A stretch of 11,567 nt of DNA from Leptolyngbyaceae cyanobacterium M65_K2018_010 (GCA_015295885.1 DVEE01000348.1:1-11567), one strand, 5' to 3'. Shown: positions 1 to 6,713, counted from the stretch's first letter. Numbers and translations: made by a program. The notes: generated by a model from the sequence alone, not told the origin.

Positions 1-618
1 GGTCACCGCTACGGTGTCTAGGCCTAGGGCTTGACCCGCCATAATGTCAGCTTCGGTGTCCCCAATCATCCAGGCCTGGCTGAGGCTATAGCCTTGTTCC
101 CTTTGGGCGGCAATGGCCGTCCTCAATCGCTCTATCTTGTGGTTAGCCTGGTTTTGATAGGCGGCCTGGGCGGTCGGCATGCCATAGAGGTCGCTAATGG
201 CCCAGTCTAAATCGTGTTGGGCGAGGAACTGCCTGACCTGAGCTGGAGGCCGAAGGGTGACCAGAACCACCCGCACACCACACTGATGGAGCATATCCAA
301 GCCGGCATAGGCCTGAGGCTGCAGTCGATCGTGGTCCAGTAAGCTGGGGTGATTGACCAGGTGGCCCACTAGGTCTAGAAAATCATCAATTTGCCCCGCT
401 TCTAAACCTGACCAATGGGCAATTTGGCGATCGGGAATGCGGTTCTGCTTAAAGGTCCAAAACTGGGCCTTGGAGAGAGGACGGCTCTTTTCACCGGATT
501 CGGCGTCGGGGTCTTTGGCTTGGAGCAACTCTAGACCCTGCCGATAGGTGGCATAGTAGCGCTCTGAAACGTCTACGATAGGACCGTCAAAATCACAAAA
601 AATCGTGGATTGAGTCAT
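1..618 (-). CDS. HAD-superfamily phosphatase (phosphoglycolate-phosphatase-like), 3' end cut off by window edge
   Basis: This is a haloacid-dehalogenase-type hydrolase, read in one open frame of 206 codons from ATG at 618 down to base 1, so the C-terminus lies outside the window. The order of HAD motifs is clear: motif I DFDGP with the nucleophile Asp9 and the acid/base Asp11; motif II Thr121 in VLVTLR; a motif III candidate Lys161 in NHKIERL; motif IV GDTEAD with Asp187 and Asp191 for magnesium. A helical cap of about 80 residues sits between motifs I and II, as in phosphoglycolate phosphatases and beta-phosphoglucomutases. The residue after DxDG is Pro rather than the usual Thr. The real substrate cannot be read from sequence; a cytoplasmic small-molecule phosphatase is the safe call. 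No strong ribosome binding site precedes the start, but the motif I position near residue 10 supports it. No co-directional neighbour follows within 540 bases upstream, so it probably has its own promoter. Confidence 0.85.
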   Translation of the reverse strand, partial: MTQSTIFCDFDGPIVDVSERYYATYRQGLELLQAKDPDAESGEKSRPLSKAQFWTFKQNRIPDRQIAHWSGLEAGQIDDFLDLVGHLVNHPSLLDHDRLQPQAYAGLDMLHQCGVRVVLVTLRPPAQVRQFLAQHDLDWAISDLYGMPTAQAAYQNQANHKIERLRTAIAAQREQGYSLSQAWMIGDTEADIMAGQALGLDTVAVT

Positions 619-953
619 AGTCTATCGGGAAAACCTGCTGGCAAGGGAGAGGCAGACCGCAGAGGGAACTTGGGACTAAAGAAGGCTTTTTACCTTTTCT
701 TTACAATTCTCAAAACTTATTTACTTTAACAACCCCTCTTCAAAATGACCACTTGGATCCAGAAGTTTGCTCAAGTCTTGAACTCTCTAGTCGCGCCCAG
801 TCTCTAGCCCGGTCGATGCGAGTCAGTTAGGTCTGTAGCCAGTGCGGTTGAGACATTTCCCCAAAACCTTCAAAGGTTGGCATGTGCATCGGGTTTCTTG
901 ATGTTCTAACCAAGAGGACTACGGCTGCATGGATCCCTTAGGGAGAGGACCTG

Positions 954-1001
954 ACCCACCTAGCTAGGGGCAAGGCCCCAGGAACCACGAGTTAGGTGGG
1001 T
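954..1001. repeat. Nested inverted repeat (12-bp outer stem, 5-bp inner stem)
   Basis: The arms ACCCACCTAGCT (954-965) and AGTTAGGTGGGT (990-1001) pair over 12 positions with a single G-T wobble. Inside the 24-base loop a second perfect hairpin forms, GGGGC-AAG-GCCCC (967-979). The left arm also contains the palindrome CCTAGCTAGG (959-968), so alternative pairings exist. No T-run follows on either strand, so it is not a classical intrinsic terminator. It could be part of a small RNA, a dispersed repeat or a relic of one. Confidence 0.6.
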
Positions 1002-1048
1002 GGATGTAGACTAGGCCAACTCATAGGACGCCCAGTTGGTAGACTTCA

Positions 1049-1084
1049 CCCTAATCCCTCTCCCAGGGCGGGAGAAGGACTTTG
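1049..1084. repeat. Putative copy of a dispersed CCCTAATCCCTCTCCC-type repeat
   Basis: The sequence CCCTAATCCCTCTCCC is followed by a short loop and GGGAGAAGG, then ACTTTG. The arms 1056-1064 and 1070-1078 pair in 8 of 9 positions around a 5-base loop. From memory, very similar sequences recur many times in intergenic regions of filamentous cyanobacteria and other bacteria. Only one copy is visible here, so its repeated nature is inferred from resemblance and not shown by the window. Confidence 0.5.
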
Positions 1085-1102
1085 ACACCGTCGGCCCCGC
1101 AT

Positions 1103-1135
1103 TCCCCAGGCATGGATGGGAAGCTTGCCAGGGGA
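1103..1135 (-). terminator. Imperfect hairpin after the FAD-oxidase gene, possible transcript end
   Basis: The arms TCCCC-A-GGCA (1103-1112) and TGCC-A-GGGGA (1126-1135) form a 5+4 bp stem broken by one A-A mismatch, with a 13-base loop. It begins about 25 bases beyond the stop codon of the minus-strand oxidase gene at 1160. It lacks a T-run, so intrinsic termination is uncertain; it could instead stabilise the 3' end of the mRNA. Confidence 0.3.
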
Positions 1136-1159
1136 TGATAGGAGGACCGATAAACGGCT

Positions 1160-2584
1160 CTAAACCGGAGGATTAACCACTTTCTCTGCGCTCAAGCTAG
1201 TTGGCCGTTCCAGCCAACCCCGCATTTTGCCAGGGTTGAGCAATCCATAGGGATCGACTTCGGCTTTAAAGGCCACCTGGACCCGATCCACCTGTTTCAT
1301 GCCACCATCTTCCAGGATATAGGTGTGGGGGTTGGCAATCAGGGCACCGTGATCTTCGTGGTAGTGAATAATTTCATGCAGTCGGGCCGCCGAGGAGAAA
1401 CGTACAATTTGCAGAGCCGCTGGACAGACTTTGCCGCCCACGCGCAGATACTCTAAATGCATCATCACCTCCTCGCCAAAGTGGTGATAGAAATGTTCGA
1501 CTGCGGTTAGGTCAGGATCGTAGGGGAATAGGGTTTGTAGGTAGGTGAGGCTAGGATCTAGACTGCGGGCTAAAAGCGTGGTGTGGTTCCAGGTAAATTC
1601 GGCCAGGGGAGTACCCTTGAGGGCCTCCTGGGCTAGTTTCTGGTAGGTCAGGAGGCCGCCATGGCTGCTAACCAGTTCTCGAAATGATTCCAGGGACGGT
1701 TCGGCCACCATGGCCAGAACGGCCGCCTGTCCATCGGGAAGATAGGACTTCAGGGCCGTAAAGTAAGCTGGAATCGGCCAGGCAAAAACGCTGACTAATT
1801 TTTTAATCAAGCCGTCGGACTCTCCCAGGGCCTGGCCAAATCGGGCGGCGGTCATAAAATCCCTGAAGACGACGACGACCTCTGCCCAGGGGTAGGCTGG
1901 GCCCAAGGGGATTTCCAGCTCAGTCATGATGCCATTGGTGCCGTAGGCATGGTTAACTTTCTGCACTGCATCGCCGCGGAGTTCGATGAGCCGGGGGGTA
2001 TCCTCCAGGGTCACGACGCGCACGGCATTGACATTACCGCGATCGCGCAATTGTCCATAGGTAATCGAGCCAATCCCACCGCTGCCGCCGCCAATGAAGC
2101 CACCGATGGTGGCGGTGCGATAGGTGGAGGGGTACATTCTCAGCTCCCAACCCGATGGGCGGCTAGCCCGGTCGATCGCCGCCAGCCTAGCCCCCGCTTC
2201 AACCCTCACCCTGCCGGGCTGCACCTGCTTAATGGCGTTCATCAGGCTGAGGTCCAGGACTACGCCGCCCACTAGGGGAACACATTGGCCGTAGTTGCCC
2301 GTACCAGCGCCTCGCACGGTAACTGGCACCCTCGCTTCAACACATACCTGGGCCGCCGCCATAACCTCCGCTTCATCCCTGGGGCGAACCACTAAGTCCG
2401 CCACCCGATCGGCCAATTGGGCCTGCAGGATCGGGCTGAAGTGGTAGTAGTCCTTGGAAAGCTTTTCCAACTGGCTGGGATCGCGCACCACCTGAATGGG
2501 GCCAAAGGCCCTGGCCAGGGCATCCCAGTTAACAGCGGCAGGGGAAAGCGGTGAGGTCATAGGAGGCTTAAAATCGCAGCTCAC
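1160..2584 (-). CDS. FAD-binding oxidase/dehydrogenase (GlcD / vanillyl-alcohol-oxidase fold)
   Basis: A 474-residue flavoprotein of the PCMH-type FAD-binding family. The PP-loop that holds the FAD pyrophosphate is visible at residues 90-100 (VRGAGTGNYGQ). It is followed by a glycine-rich stretch at about 159-173 (TIGGFIGGGSGGIGS) and the AYGTNGIMTELEIPL segment at 213-227, which corresponds to the 'GTLGIITE' signature of GlcD-like enzymes. The C-terminal LLNPGKM at 448-454 is the usual closing motif of this fold. There is no iron-sulfur cysteine cluster, so it is not a GlcF or GlpC fusion. The substrate is unknown; an alpha-hydroxy acid or alcohol is typical for the family. The longest frame starts with GTG at 2584; the ATG at 2560 (MTSPLSP) is an equally possible start, and neither has a good ribosome binding site. 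It lies 78 bases downstream of murA on the same strand and may share its transcript. Confidence 0.85.
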   Translation of the reverse strand: MSCDFKPPMTSPLSPAAVNWDALARAFGPIQVVRDPSQLEKLSKDYYHFSPILQAQLADRVADLVVRPRDEAEVMAAAQVCVEARVPVTVRGAGTGNYGQCVPLVGGVVLDLSLMNAIKQVQPGRVRVEAGARLAAIDRASRPSGWELRMYPSTYRTATIGGFIGGGSGGIGSITYGQLRDRGNVNAVRVVTLEDTPRLIELRGDAVQKVNHAYGTNGIMTELEIPLGPAYPWAEVVVVFRDFMTAARFGQALGESDGLIKKLVSVFAWPIPAYFTALKSYLPDGQAAVLAMVAEPSLESFRELVSSHGGLLTYQKLAQEALKGTPLAEFTWNHTTLLARSLDPSLTYLQTLFPYDPDLTAVEHFYHHFGEEVMMHLEYLRVGGKVCPAALQIVRFSSAARLHEIIHYHEDHGALIANPHTYILEDGGMKQVDRVQVAFKAEVDPYGLLNPGKMRGWLERPTSLSAEKVVNPPV

Positions 2585-2662
2585 CTATTAGTGTAAGCAC
2601 CGCCGGTTGAAACCGAGATCCCTCAGCCTCGCTGGGCTAGGGCCGCGGCTCAATCCACGGGT

Positions 2663-4000
2663 TTACACGCCGGGTTTACGCGCCAACTGGGCCCCCAGTT
2701 GCTGCAACTTACCCTCCAAATTTTCATAGCCCCGATCCAGGTGATGGAGGCCTTGGATCAGGGTAGTGCCCTCCGCCGCCAGACCGGCTAGCACCAAGGC
2801 CGCGGAAGCTCTCAAATCCGTAGCCAGAACCGGAGCCCCAGACAGGCGAGGGACCCCCTTAATAATGGCGCAACTACCATTGATGCGGATATCAGCTCCC
2901 ATGCGATTCAGCTCCGCCACATGGCCGAGCCGGTTTTCAAAGACTGTCTCAGTGATAATGCTGCTACCCTGGGCTACGGCCATCAGGGCCATAAACTGAG
3001 CCTGCATATCGGTGGGAAACCCCGGAAAAGGCCCCGTTTGCAGATCCACCGGATTCAGGGTCGCGCCGGGGACGTAGCGCAGCCGGTTAGGACCTTCCAC
3101 CAAAACCTGGCCCCCTACTTCCTGAAGTTTGGCGATTAAGGCGGTCAAATGTTCTGGAATGACTGGGCAGAGACTGATCTCGCTACGGGTCATGGCCCCT
3201 GCAACTAGGAAGGTGCCGGCTTCGATGCGGTCAGGGATGATGCCAAAGTCGGTGCTGTGGAGACTGGGGACGCCGGCGATCGCAATCGTATTCGTCCCAG
3301 CCCCTTGAATGCGAGCCCCCATGGACCGACAGAAGTTGGCTAAATCAGTAACCTCTGGTTCCTGGGCGGCATTCTCAATAATCGTTTCCCCCTCGGCCAA
3401 GGTGGCGGCCATCATTAGGGTTTCCGTAGCGCCAACACTGGGATAATCCAGATAGATTTTGGCCCCTTGCAGTCGACTCCGGCGGCCGGGTACACAGGCA
3501 TGGACCGTGCCGTGGTCAATGTGCACATTCGCCCCCATGGCCTGTAACCCTCGCACATGCAACTCTACGGGCCGAGCCCCGATGGCGCATCCCCCTGGCA
3601 GGGGAATGCGAGCTTCTCCCATGCGAGCTAACAGGGGCCCAATCACAAAAAAGCTGGCCCGCAGGCGACTGACCAAGTCGTAGGGAGCCTGGGTATGGGC
3701 AATGGAGCGGGCATCAATCTCCAGGCTGTCTCCCTGGCGCTGCAACCCTACGCCCAAAGCGGCTAAGACTTCTCCCATGCGCTCAATATCCACCAAGTGG
3801 GGGATGTTGCGAATTCGGCAGGGCTGACCAGAGAGCAAGGCCCCGGCCATAACCACCAAGGCTGAATTTTTGGCCCCGCTCACAGCCACCTGACCCGACA
3901 GAGAGGCCCCACCGGTGACCTCAAGCACAGCACTATCAGCCTCTGGGGAGGTCAAGGAGTTAGGTAAATTAATAGTAGTAACGATGGCAGTATCCTCCAC
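2663..4000 (-). CDS. murA: UDP-N-acetylglucosamine 1-carboxyvinyltransferase
   Basis: MurA transfers enolpyruvate from phosphoenolpyruvate to UDP-GlcNAc, the first committed cytoplasmic step of peptidoglycan synthesis and the fosfomycin target. The 445-residue product has the family landmarks: SGAKNSAL near residue 41 with the Lys44/Asn45 pair that binds UDP-GlcNAc; the catalytic loop LPGGCAIGARPVELH with the nucleophilic Cys138, so the protein should be fosfomycin-sensitive at that position; DYPSVGATETLMMAA; IPDRIEAGTF; and the C-terminal DLRASAALVLAGLAAEG. The two-domain inside-out barrel is full length, with an N-terminal extension of about 20 residues before the first conserved strand. 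No ATG occurs in frame before residue 51, so the GTG at 4000 is the likely start; GGAAGAG about 10 bases upstream can serve as the ribosome binding site. The gene is transcribed away from the tRNA-Leu gene. Confidence 0.97.
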   Translation of the reverse strand: MEDTAIVTTINLPNSLTSPEADSAVLEVTGGASLSGQVAVSGAKNSALVVMAGALLSGQPCRIRNIPHLVDIERMGEVLAALGVGLQRQGDSLEIDARSIAHTQAPYDLVSRLRASFFVIGPLLARMGEARIPLPGGCAIGARPVELHVRGLQAMGANVHIDHGTVHACVPGRRSRLQGAKIYLDYPSVGATETLMMAATLAEGETIIENAAQEPEVTDLANFCRSMGARIQGAGTNTIAIAGVPSLHSTDFGIIPDRIEAGTFLVAGAMTRSEISLCPVIPEHLTALIAKLQEVGGQVLVEGPNRLRYVPGATLNPVDLQTGPFPGFPTDMQAQFMALMAVAQGSSIITETVFENRLGHVAELNRMGADIRINGSCAIIKGVPRLSGAPVLATDLRASAALVLAGLAAEGTTLIQGLHHLDRGYENLEGKLQQLGAQLARKPGV

Positions 4001-4033
4001 GGCTGATTAACTCTTCCAATTCCCAAATTTCGT

Positions 4034-4139
4034 CTAGATTTTACCCGAAATCTTTTATTTGGCCATAGTTAGCCCGATTCCATTTGGGTGCCTAAGGCCC
4101 CATCAGAATAGCCGATCCGCCTAGATAACGAAATCTTTT
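4034..4139. repeat. Two copies of a CTAGAT...CGAAATCTTTT motif in the divergent murA/tRNA-Leu gap
   Basis: The block CTAGAT followed by CGAAATCTTTT occurs at 4034-4056 with a 6-base spacer and again at 4121-4139 with a 2-base spacer, in the same orientation. The first copy overlaps the candidate murA -10 element. The second lies just upstream of the candidate tRNA promoter. Both copies contain an AGAT/ATCT inverted repeat. Either a shared regulator binding site or a small local duplication would explain this. Confidence 0.45.
4038..4066 (-). promoter_or_regulatory. Candidate murA promoter
   Basis: On the minus strand a TAAAAT hexamer (4038-4043) matches the -10 consensus at five of six positions and lies about 38 bases before the murA GTG. 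The -35 region at 17-base spacing (4061-4066, ATGGCC) is a poor match. An inverted repeat AGATTT-TACCCG-AAATCT (4036-4053) overlaps the -10 element and could be an operator. Confidence 0.4.
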
Positions 4140-4148
4140 TTCAAACCC

Positions 4149-4177
4149 TTGACTGTTGACAGTCTCTAGGGCATGAT
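4149..4177 (+). promoter_or_regulatory. Candidate tRNA-Leu promoter
   Basis: TTGACT (4149-4154) is followed after 17 bases by CATGAT (4172-4177), which would start transcription about 30 bases before the tRNA. A perfect -35 consensus TTGACA lies at 4156-4161 but has only a weak -10 partner near 4179-4186. The two overlap a small perfect hairpin GACTG-TTGA-CAGTC (4151-4164). Confidence 0.4.
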
Positions 4178-4215
4178 GGCTATTCGTGGCATTACATTTG
4201 ATAGTGCGCCGGCCT

Positions 4216-4299
4216 GCGGAACTGGCGGAATTGGTAGACGCGCTAGGTTCAGGTCCTAGTGTTAGCAATAACATCCGGGTTCAAGTCCCGGGTTCCGCA
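4216..4299 (+). tRNA. tRNA-Leu, anticodon CAG
   Basis: This is a complete class II tRNA. The acceptor stem pairs GCGGAAC (4216-4222) with GTTCCGC (4292-4298), followed by discriminator A at 4299. The anticodon stem is CTAGG (4243-4247) with CCTAG (4255-4259) around the loop TTCAGGT, giving anticodon CAG at 4250-4252, which reads CTG, a codon abundant in the surrounding genes. The long variable arm has a GTTA/TAAC stem (4261-4264, 4269-4272), as expected for leucine. The T arm is CCGGG-TTCAAGT-CCCGG (4275-4291). The CCA end is not encoded: TCT follows the discriminator. No intron is present. Confidence 0.97.
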
Positions 4300-4305
4300 T
4301 CTAAA

Positions 4306-4330
4306 AACCTCATCAACACAACCTCATCAA
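4306..4330 (+). repeat. 11-base direct repeat between tRNA-Leu and the methyltransferase gene
   Basis: AACCTCATCAA occurs at 4306-4316 and 4320-4330, giving a 14-base period. It fills most of the 45-base gap between the tRNA 3' end and the next start codon. No terminator is visible in this gap, so read-through from the tRNA promoter into the methyltransferase gene is possible. Confidence 0.6.
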
Positions 4331-4344
4331 TAACGTCAGGGGTA

Positions 4345-5121
4345 ATGCTGACCAGCCTACAGAATCCGTTGGTGAAGGAGATTCGCAAGCTTCATCAGGC
4401 GAAGGTGCGGCGGCAGAGGGGACAGTTTCTGCTAGAGGGCACCCATCTGATTCAGGAAGCCCTGGCCCTGGGCTATCCCCTCACCGTTGCCTGCCATACC
4501 CAGGCTTGGGCCCAACGCTATCCTGACCTGGCCACTACCCTGCAAGAGCACACCCCCCAAATTGAAACTGTTTCCGAGGCCGTTCTGGAGGCAATGGCGA
4601 CGACCGTCCATCCCGATGGCATTATCGCCATTGCCCCCCAACGCCGCCTGGCTCACCCCCCCACCATTAGGGGCATTGGGGTCTTCCTGGACGGCATCCA
4701 GGATCCTGGCAACCTGGGCACAATTATTCGCACCGCCGCCGCCACCGGGGCGGATGGCCTGTGGCTTAGTCCTAGCAGTGTGGCTCCCGACCATCCCAAA
4801 GTCCTACGCGCTTCAGCGGGGCAGTGGTTTCGCCTACCCATAGAGGTGAGGGCAGATGTAGAGGGGCTAGTGCAGGGATGGCGACAGGCTGGGGTGCAAC
4901 TGGTGGCCACCCAGCCTGGGATCGGCCAAGACTATTGGGAGGCTGACCTGACGGGCCCGACGGTGCTGATGCTGGGTAACGAGGGCACCGGTCTGTCCGA
5001 CTGCTGGCAGCAACAGGCTACCGTAACCGTGACTATTCCTATGCAGGCGGGGGTAGAGTCGTTGAATGTGGCCATTTGCGCCGCTTTGCTACTCTACGAA
5101 GCGAAACGGCAACGGGGCTAG
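4345..5121 (+). CDS. SpoU-family (SPOUT) RNA 2'-O-ribose methyltransferase
   Basis: A 258-residue TrmH/RlmB-type enzyme that methylates a ribose 2'-OH in rRNA or tRNA using S-adenosylmethionine. The N-terminal substrate-binding domain covers about 1-105 and starts with the family-typical SLQNPLVKEIRKL and FLLEGTHLI. The SPOUT knot domain follows, with all three motifs: DPGNLGTIIRTA (Asn123, Arg129), LGNEGTGL (210-217) and IPMQAGVESLNVA (231-243) with the AdoMet-loop residues. The frame stays open upstream through the tRNA-Leu gene, but the ATG at 4345, two bases after AGGGG, is the sensible start because the earlier codons would lie inside the tRNA. The target nucleotide cannot be assigned; a 23S rRNA site is as likely as tRNA. 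It may be co-transcribed with the tRNA. Confidence 0.92.
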   Translation: MLTSLQNPLVKEIRKLHQAKVRRQRGQFLLEGTHLIQEALALGYPLTVACHTQAWAQRYPDLATTLQEHTPQIETVSEAVLEAMATTVHPDGIIAIAPQRRLAHPPTIRGIGVFLDGIQDPGNLGTIIRTAAATGADGLWLSPSSVAPDHPKVLRASAGQWFRLPIEVRADVEGLVQGWRQAGVQLVATQPGIGQDYWEADLTGPTVLMLGNEGTGLSDCWQQQATVTVTIPMQAGVESLNVAICAALLLYEAKRQRG

Positions 5122-5276
5122 TTTTCCGGATCGGTGGCCCCAGCCGGAGCAGTAAATGGTTGTCTAATGACCCCGATGTAGTCAAGAATGAAGCAAGTTG
5201 TTTTTGGCCGGCCGGTCAGTGAGTGGCTTGGTGCGGCTAGGGACTGGATGCTGGGGCTATGGGTTAGGAGTTTGCC

Positions 5277-6713
5277 GTGAGTGACACATTTGACTACGAC
5301 CTACTGATTATTGGAGCAGGGGTAGGGGGCCACGGGGCGGCGCTCCATGGGGTCAAGGCAGGGCTAAAAACCGCCATTGTGGAAGCCGATGTCATGGGGG
5401 GGACCTGTGTGAATCGCGGCTGTATTCCCTCTAAGGCCCTGCTAGCGGCGGCCGGGCGCGTGCGAGAGCTGCGTAACCATCACCATCTCAAAGCTATGGG
5501 GATTCAGGTGGGATCGGTGACCTACGATCGCGCTGCCATTGCCGACCACGCCAAAAATCTGGTCAGTAAAATTCAGGGGGATATGACCAACAGTCTTACC
5601 CGTCTGGGGGTCGATATCATTCAGGGACGGGCCAGACTGGCCGGTGAGCAGAAGGTGGCGATCGCCACCGCTGACGGAGAAAAGGGGGTGACCGCTAAGG
5701 ACATTATCCTGTCCCCCGGTTCGGTCCCCTTTGTGCCCCCTGGCATTGAGGTGGATGGCAAAACCGTATTTACCAGCGATGAAGCCCTGAAGCTCGACTG
5801 GCTGCCCGATTGGATTGCGGTGATTGGCAGCGGCTACATTGGCCTCGAGTTCTCGGATATCTATACGGCCCTGGGATGTGAGGTCACGATTATCGAAGCC
5901 CTGGACCAACTGATGCCTACCTTTGACCCCGATATTGCCAAGCTGGCCCAGCGGGTGCTGATTGCCCCCCGCGATATTGATACCCGGGCGGGGCTGATTG
6001 CTAAAACCGTGACCCCCGGCAATCCCGTGGTGATTGAGTTGGCCCATCGCGACACTCAAGAAATCGTCGAGGTGCTGGAAGTGGACGCCTGCCTAGTGGC
6101 CACCGGACGAGTGCCCGCCACCCAGGACCTAGGCTTGGAAAAAGTCGGGGTCGAACTTGACCGACGGGGCTTTATCCCCATCAACGACTATCTCCAGGTG
6201 ACCCGTGACGGAGAGCCTGTCCCCCACCTTTGGGCGATCGGCGATGCCACCGGTAAGATGATGCTGGCCCACGCTGCCTCGGCCCAGGGGGTAATCGCCG
6301 TGGAGAATATCAGCGGTCAGAGTCGCACCGTTAACTACATGAGCATTCCGGCGGCGGCCTTTACCCATCCCGAGGTCAGCTTCGTCGGCCTGACGGAACC
6401 CGCCGCCCGGCAGCAAGCTGAGGCCGAGGGCTTTCCCATTGATACCGTGCGCACCTACTTTAAGGGCAACTCCAAAGCTCTGGCAGAGGGGGAATCGGAG
6501 GGCTTAGCCAAGGTTATTTATCGTAAGGATACCGGGGAAATTCTGGGTGTCCATATCATTGGCTTGCATGCCGCCGATTTAATTCAGGAAGCGGCCAATG
6601 CAATCTTCCAAGGCCAGACCGTCACGGATCTATCCTTCTGCGTCCACACCCACCCCACCCTCTCCGAGGTGTTGGACGAAGCCTTTAAGCGGGCGGTGGT
6701 GGTATCGGTATGA
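5277..6713 (+). CDS. lpd: Dihydrolipoyl dehydrogenase (pyruvate dehydrogenase E3)
   Basis: This flavoprotein reoxidises dihydrolipoamide on E2 of the pyruvate dehydrogenase complex, and possibly the H-protein of glycine cleavage, passing electrons through FAD to NAD+. The 478-residue product has the N-terminal FAD fold IIGAGVGGHGAA (11-22), the redox disulfide Cys44-Cys49 in GGTCVNRGCIPSK, a second Rossmann motif GSGYIGLEFSD for NAD, the FAD-contacting WAIGDATG, and the dimer-interface HPTLSE with the catalytic His459/Glu464 dyad. It is complete and of normal length. The GTG at 5277 is chosen because AGGAG lies 8-9 bases upstream and the protein then begins like other cyanobacterial E3 proteins. 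A weak TTGTCT/AAGAAT promoter-like pair lies at 5160-5189. The gene's TGA stop overlaps the ATG of trpC, implying translational coupling. It contains a 16-base perfect palindrome centred on a HIP1 site at 5654-5669. Confidence 0.95.
   Translation: MSDTFDYDLLIIGAGVGGHGAALHGVKAGLKTAIVEADVMGGTCVNRGCIPSKALLAAAGRVRELRNHHHLKAMGIQVGSVTYDRAAIADHAKNLVSKIQGDMTNSLTRLGVDIIQGRARLAGEQKVAIATADGEKGVTAKDIILSPGSVPFVPPGIEVDGKTVFTSDEALKLDWLPDWIAVIGSGYIGLEFSDIYTALGCEVTIIEALDQLMPTFDPDIAKLAQRVLIAPRDIDTRAGLIAKTVTPGNPVVIELAHRDTQEIVEVLEVDACLVATGRVPATQDLGLEKVGVELDRRGFIPINDYLQVTRDGEPVPHLWAIGDATGKMMLAHAASAQGVIAVENISGQSRTVNYMSIPAAAFTHPEVSFVGLTEPAARQQAEAEGFPIDTVRTYFKGNSKALAEGESEGLAKVIYRKDTGEILGVHIIGLHAADLIQEAANAIFQGQTVTDLSFCVHTHPTLSEVLDEAFKRAVVVSV
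5654..5669. repeat. 16-base perfect palindrome around a HIP1 octamer
   Basis: GGTGGCGATCGCCACC inside lpd reads the same on both strands and is centred on the HIP1 core GCGATCGC (5658-5665). In cyanobacteria the core octamer is strongly over-represented. The extra symmetric flank is unusual and may be chance. Confidence 0.7.

Larger units (their letters stand above)
619..1159. other. 541-base gene-poor intergenic region with several hairpins
   Basis: This spacer lies between the start of the HAD gene and the end of the FAD-oxidase gene, both on the minus strand. I see no convincing gene of ordinary size. Bases 685-735 are AT-rich and probably contain the HAD promoter on the minus strand. A 20-codon open frame sits at 745-807 on the plus strand and a 19-codon one at 882-941. 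Bases 954-1135 carry three separate inverted repeats, described individually. No HIP1 octamer occurs here. A search of structured-RNA families would be needed to exclude a small RNA gene. Confidence 0.7.

Noticed and set aside
353..547. 64-codon plus-strand frame antisense to the HAD gene
   Set aside because: It overlaps conserved HAD coding sequence and its translation has no family resemblance.
882..941. 19-codon frame starting MCIGFLDVL with AAGG upstream
   Set aside because: It is short, with no promoter or compositional support; this is expected by chance in a gap of this size.
1949..2275. 108-codon plus-strand frame inside the FAD-oxidase gene
   Set aside because: It is antisense to a clearly conserved flavoprotein and its translation is low-complexity with no recognisable domain.
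4186..4344. Upstream extension of the methyltransferase frame starting at 4186
   Set aside because: The extra 53 codons run through the tRNA-Leu gene and do not match the family's N-terminus; the ATG at 4345 gives the normal start.
4432..4910. Several overlapping frames on both strands inside the methyltransferase gene
   Set aside because: They are shadows of the SPOUT coding sequence, rich in Pro, Gly and Ala from GC-rich codons read out of frame.
5207..5214. GGCCGGCC palindrome before lpd
   Set aside because: This is a short GC palindrome with no partner copies in the window; chance is likely in GC-rich DNA.
5442..6059. 205-codon minus-strand frame inside lpd
   Set aside because: Long antisense frames are common in GC-rich genes; lpd on the other strand has all catalytic motifs.
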